A stretch of 64,000 nucleotides of DNA, taken from Sporosarcina highlanderae (GTDB lineage: Bacteria; Bacillota; Bacilli; Bacillales_A; Planococcaceae). The notes under the pieces were generated by a model that worked only from the letters and a program-made list of their open reading frames with translations, was not told where the DNA came from and did not search any database. The stretch spans positions 1 through 64,000 of the forward strand of contig NZ_JAROCC010000011.1 in the NCBI RefSeq assembly GCF_030433715.1, read 5' to 3'. Shown one piece after another: positions 63,301 to 64,000 of this stretch (its first letter is position 1; every line of letters begins with the position of its first letter). The translations under genes and the position numbers were made by a program.

Positions 63301-64000
63301 GAATGAACGGAAAAAATTGGGCATGATTGTTGACGATTCCCAGACGATGCATATGATCTTTAAAGGAAATCCAGGAACCGGGAAGACGATGGTGGCACGA
63401 ACAGTCGCTCAAGTACTCTATCATATTGGCGTCATTCGAACGAACAAGCTCATCGAAACAGATCGCGCCGACCTTGTGGCAGGATACGTTGGACAGACTG
63501 CCATGAAGACGAGGGAAGTGGTATTATCTGCGATGGACGGCGTCCTTTTCATCGACGAAGCATACGCTTTAGCGCAGGGAGGCACGAATGACTTCGGCAA
63601 AGAGGCTATTGATACATTGGTGAAAATGATGGATGACCATCGAGACCGACTTGTCGTCATCCTTGCAGGGTATAGCGAGGATATGGATCAGTTTTTGGTT
63701 ATTAATCCAGGCTTAAGATCCCGCTTCCCGAACGTTATTGAGTTCTCCGACTACTCGACAGAGCAGTTACTGCGCATTTCCAATCAATTCTTCGAAGGAA
63801 GGGGCTATGTCCTTGACTTAGCTGCAAAAGAAAAACTGTCGGAAATCCTATCCGAAGCTTCGAAGGAACCGCATTTCGGAAATGGCCGTTACGTCCGAAA
63901 CTTGTATGAAAAGGCAATTAATAACCAGGCAATCCGCCTTAGCACCGATCCTCATCTGACCCGTGAAGAATTGATGACGATCCAGTCGGCTGATCTTGAA
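60392..64000 (+). CDS. Giant multi-AAA ATPase: degenerate Clp-like module plus three CbxX/SpoVK modules (3' end outside window)
   Basis: At least 1203 residues, still open at the window end. After about 90 residues with a low-complexity linker comes a Clp D2-like module. Its Walker A reads GGRGTGRKTG (near residue 139) and its Walker B region LFENFEKSH (near 199), both lacking the key residues, so it is probably inactive. Three CbxX/CfqX modules follow about 270 residues apart: GNPGTGKTT near 450, GNPGTGKTT near 720 and GNPGTGKTM near 990. Each has GVLFIDEAY(A/S)L and GNGR(L/M/Y)VRN. Related domains occur in SpoVK, CbbX and EccA. The ATG follows AAAGGTGG. Function is unknown. Confidence 0.9.
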   Translation, partial: MRLRDVIKFLLPEYQIIEVYKEKGFFAKKNRMQTAVPMLQRQELRGGGGLENTAPIQSVSSKPVKTAQQPQENTAAYQYKDKTKWNSAEIPGIFGEIRSYLTEDLVGQNEFLDQLMIAFKRPYITGFDGNRPKNTIFVLGGRGTGRKTGIYRAIHYMKQYRLVSSETVMKIDLASYPTVSEFPLFLSDLYKCLYGQSDAILFENFEKSHSSIIDVISVLARTGTFALRSRYVFQNNALVEATGMLVQNSISELSANGKFFIFASEKSEEDVFDVFGPKFMSSVGDVLHTTSFSKGEVRMLTLRILAELKEKCRGQLSIGIAWDEQVLKETNRQFKTSTGVNGLRNYVHEKFFMPIAEYKLRHSLDTDERVMLTHSDTGYSAIIRGKTIPLAALRPQKMAAGIEEVKRELATIIGMDAVKEYVLQLEDHLKVQQRRVSAGIQSSDISMHMIFSGNPGTGKTTIARIVAKYMKALGILSTGQLREVTRADLVGQYVGQTARLTQDAINSALGGVLFIDEAYALCRDKNDLFGLEAIDTLVKGMEDNRNDLLVILAGYGDEMEEFLKVNPGLKSRFPNLIHFEDYTSEELWKIALHTAHSKGYRIAANCEEPLLRLFDKRQIKGRNDSGNGRLVRNIVESTILNQSKRLNEDPTAELDELRYEDFQFEETGDFDLDASLAPIIGLTDVKEFVRLQHKLLIAEEKRRAAGIQMDTTQSLNMIFSGNPGTGKTTIARVVAQMFKDMGMLKSGHLVEVDRGGLVSQYVGHTAKKTEEVFRSALGGVLFIDEAYSLSSEGDSFGREAIHTLVKLIEDYRGEIVVILAGYDKEMKEFMKANTGLASRFPLQIKFPDYHAEELFRIAQKIISSKGFRLAADAQQLLEEQVGQLHKQATADSGNGRMVRNYVEEIVRNQSARIATVDVPAEEMQMIIPQDIEPMKKVDDDFDLEEQLAKIVGLDEVKGYIRGLNARLRMQNERKKLGMIVDDSQTMHMIFKGNPGTGKTMVARTVAQVLYHIGVIRTNKLIETDRADLVAGYVGQTAMKTREVVLSAMDGVLFIDEAYALAQGGTNDFGKEAIDTLVKMMDDHRDRLVVILAGYSEDMDQFLVINPGLRSRFPNVIEFSDYSTEQLLRISNQFFEGRGYVLDLAAKEKLSEILSEASKEPHFGNGRYVRNLYEKAINNQAIRLSTDPHLTREELMTIQSADLE

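Overview
The window reads as chromosome of a low-to-moderate GC, endospore-forming Bacillales bacterium, most plausibly Planococcaceae (Sporosarcina-like). This placement is inferred from gene content and order. The first 11 kb has the B. subtilis order tsaE-tsaB-rimI-tsaD-ydiF-(moaC missing)-rex-tatA-tatC-CPBP protease-groES-groEL. A GerA/B/C germinant-receptor operon marks a spore former. CIRCE, CtsR, PerR, MhqR and guanine-riboswitch type signals are all of Firmicutes type.

Layout. 1-73: 3' part of tRNA-Asp. 0.3-11 kb: core genes for t6A tRNA modification, an ABC-F ATPase, redox sensing (Rex), Tat export and GroESL behind a CIRCE operator; a cluster of DnaA boxes lies between tsaD and ydiF. 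11-16 kb: a guanine-type riboswitch followed by a BMP-type nucleoside ABC transporter. 16-26.8 kb is accessory: a triple RidA fusion, modBA without an ATPase gene, a transglutaminase-like lipoprotein, TetR, SET and SRPBCC proteins, a YbdG-type mechanosensitive channel, two His-rich paralogues and a frameshifted acidic repeat protein. 27-31 kb: urea transporter and a PerR-like ahpC/ahpF locus. 31-38 kb: cupin, DinB, a Bce-type two-component system with its ABC transporter, and endonuclease V. 38-46 kb: CtaG-like protein, VOC proteins, PaiB-like protein, an ECF sigma/anti-sigma pair behind its own ECF-type promoter, an S66 peptidase, and a quinone-detoxification locus with two MhqR boxes. 46-50 kb: ger operon with a small fourth two-TM gene. 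50-57.5 kb: DUF2935 protein, SulP transporter plus UspA, an M20 amidohydrolase and CtsR-controlled clpE. 57.7-64 kb: an FG-GAP-like protein, an AAA ATPase, a SMI1/KNR4 protein, and a very large AAA protein that runs off the window.

The signals I rate most interesting are: (1) the giant AAA protein from 60392, with one degenerate Clp-like module followed by three intact CbxX modules, behind a perfect sigma-W type promoter match; (2) a family of about 135-147 bp imperfect palindromes with GGTRCCTGTGCA ends that sit on the 3' ends of genes, one of which supplies the C-terminus of the MscS-family protein and another the stop codon of the FG-GAP protein; (3) the RidA triple fusion, a possible single-chain version of the RidA trimer; (4) the DnaA-box cluster; and (5) the small fourth ger gene. 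No CRISPR array, prophage, complete insertion sequence or rRNA was seen.
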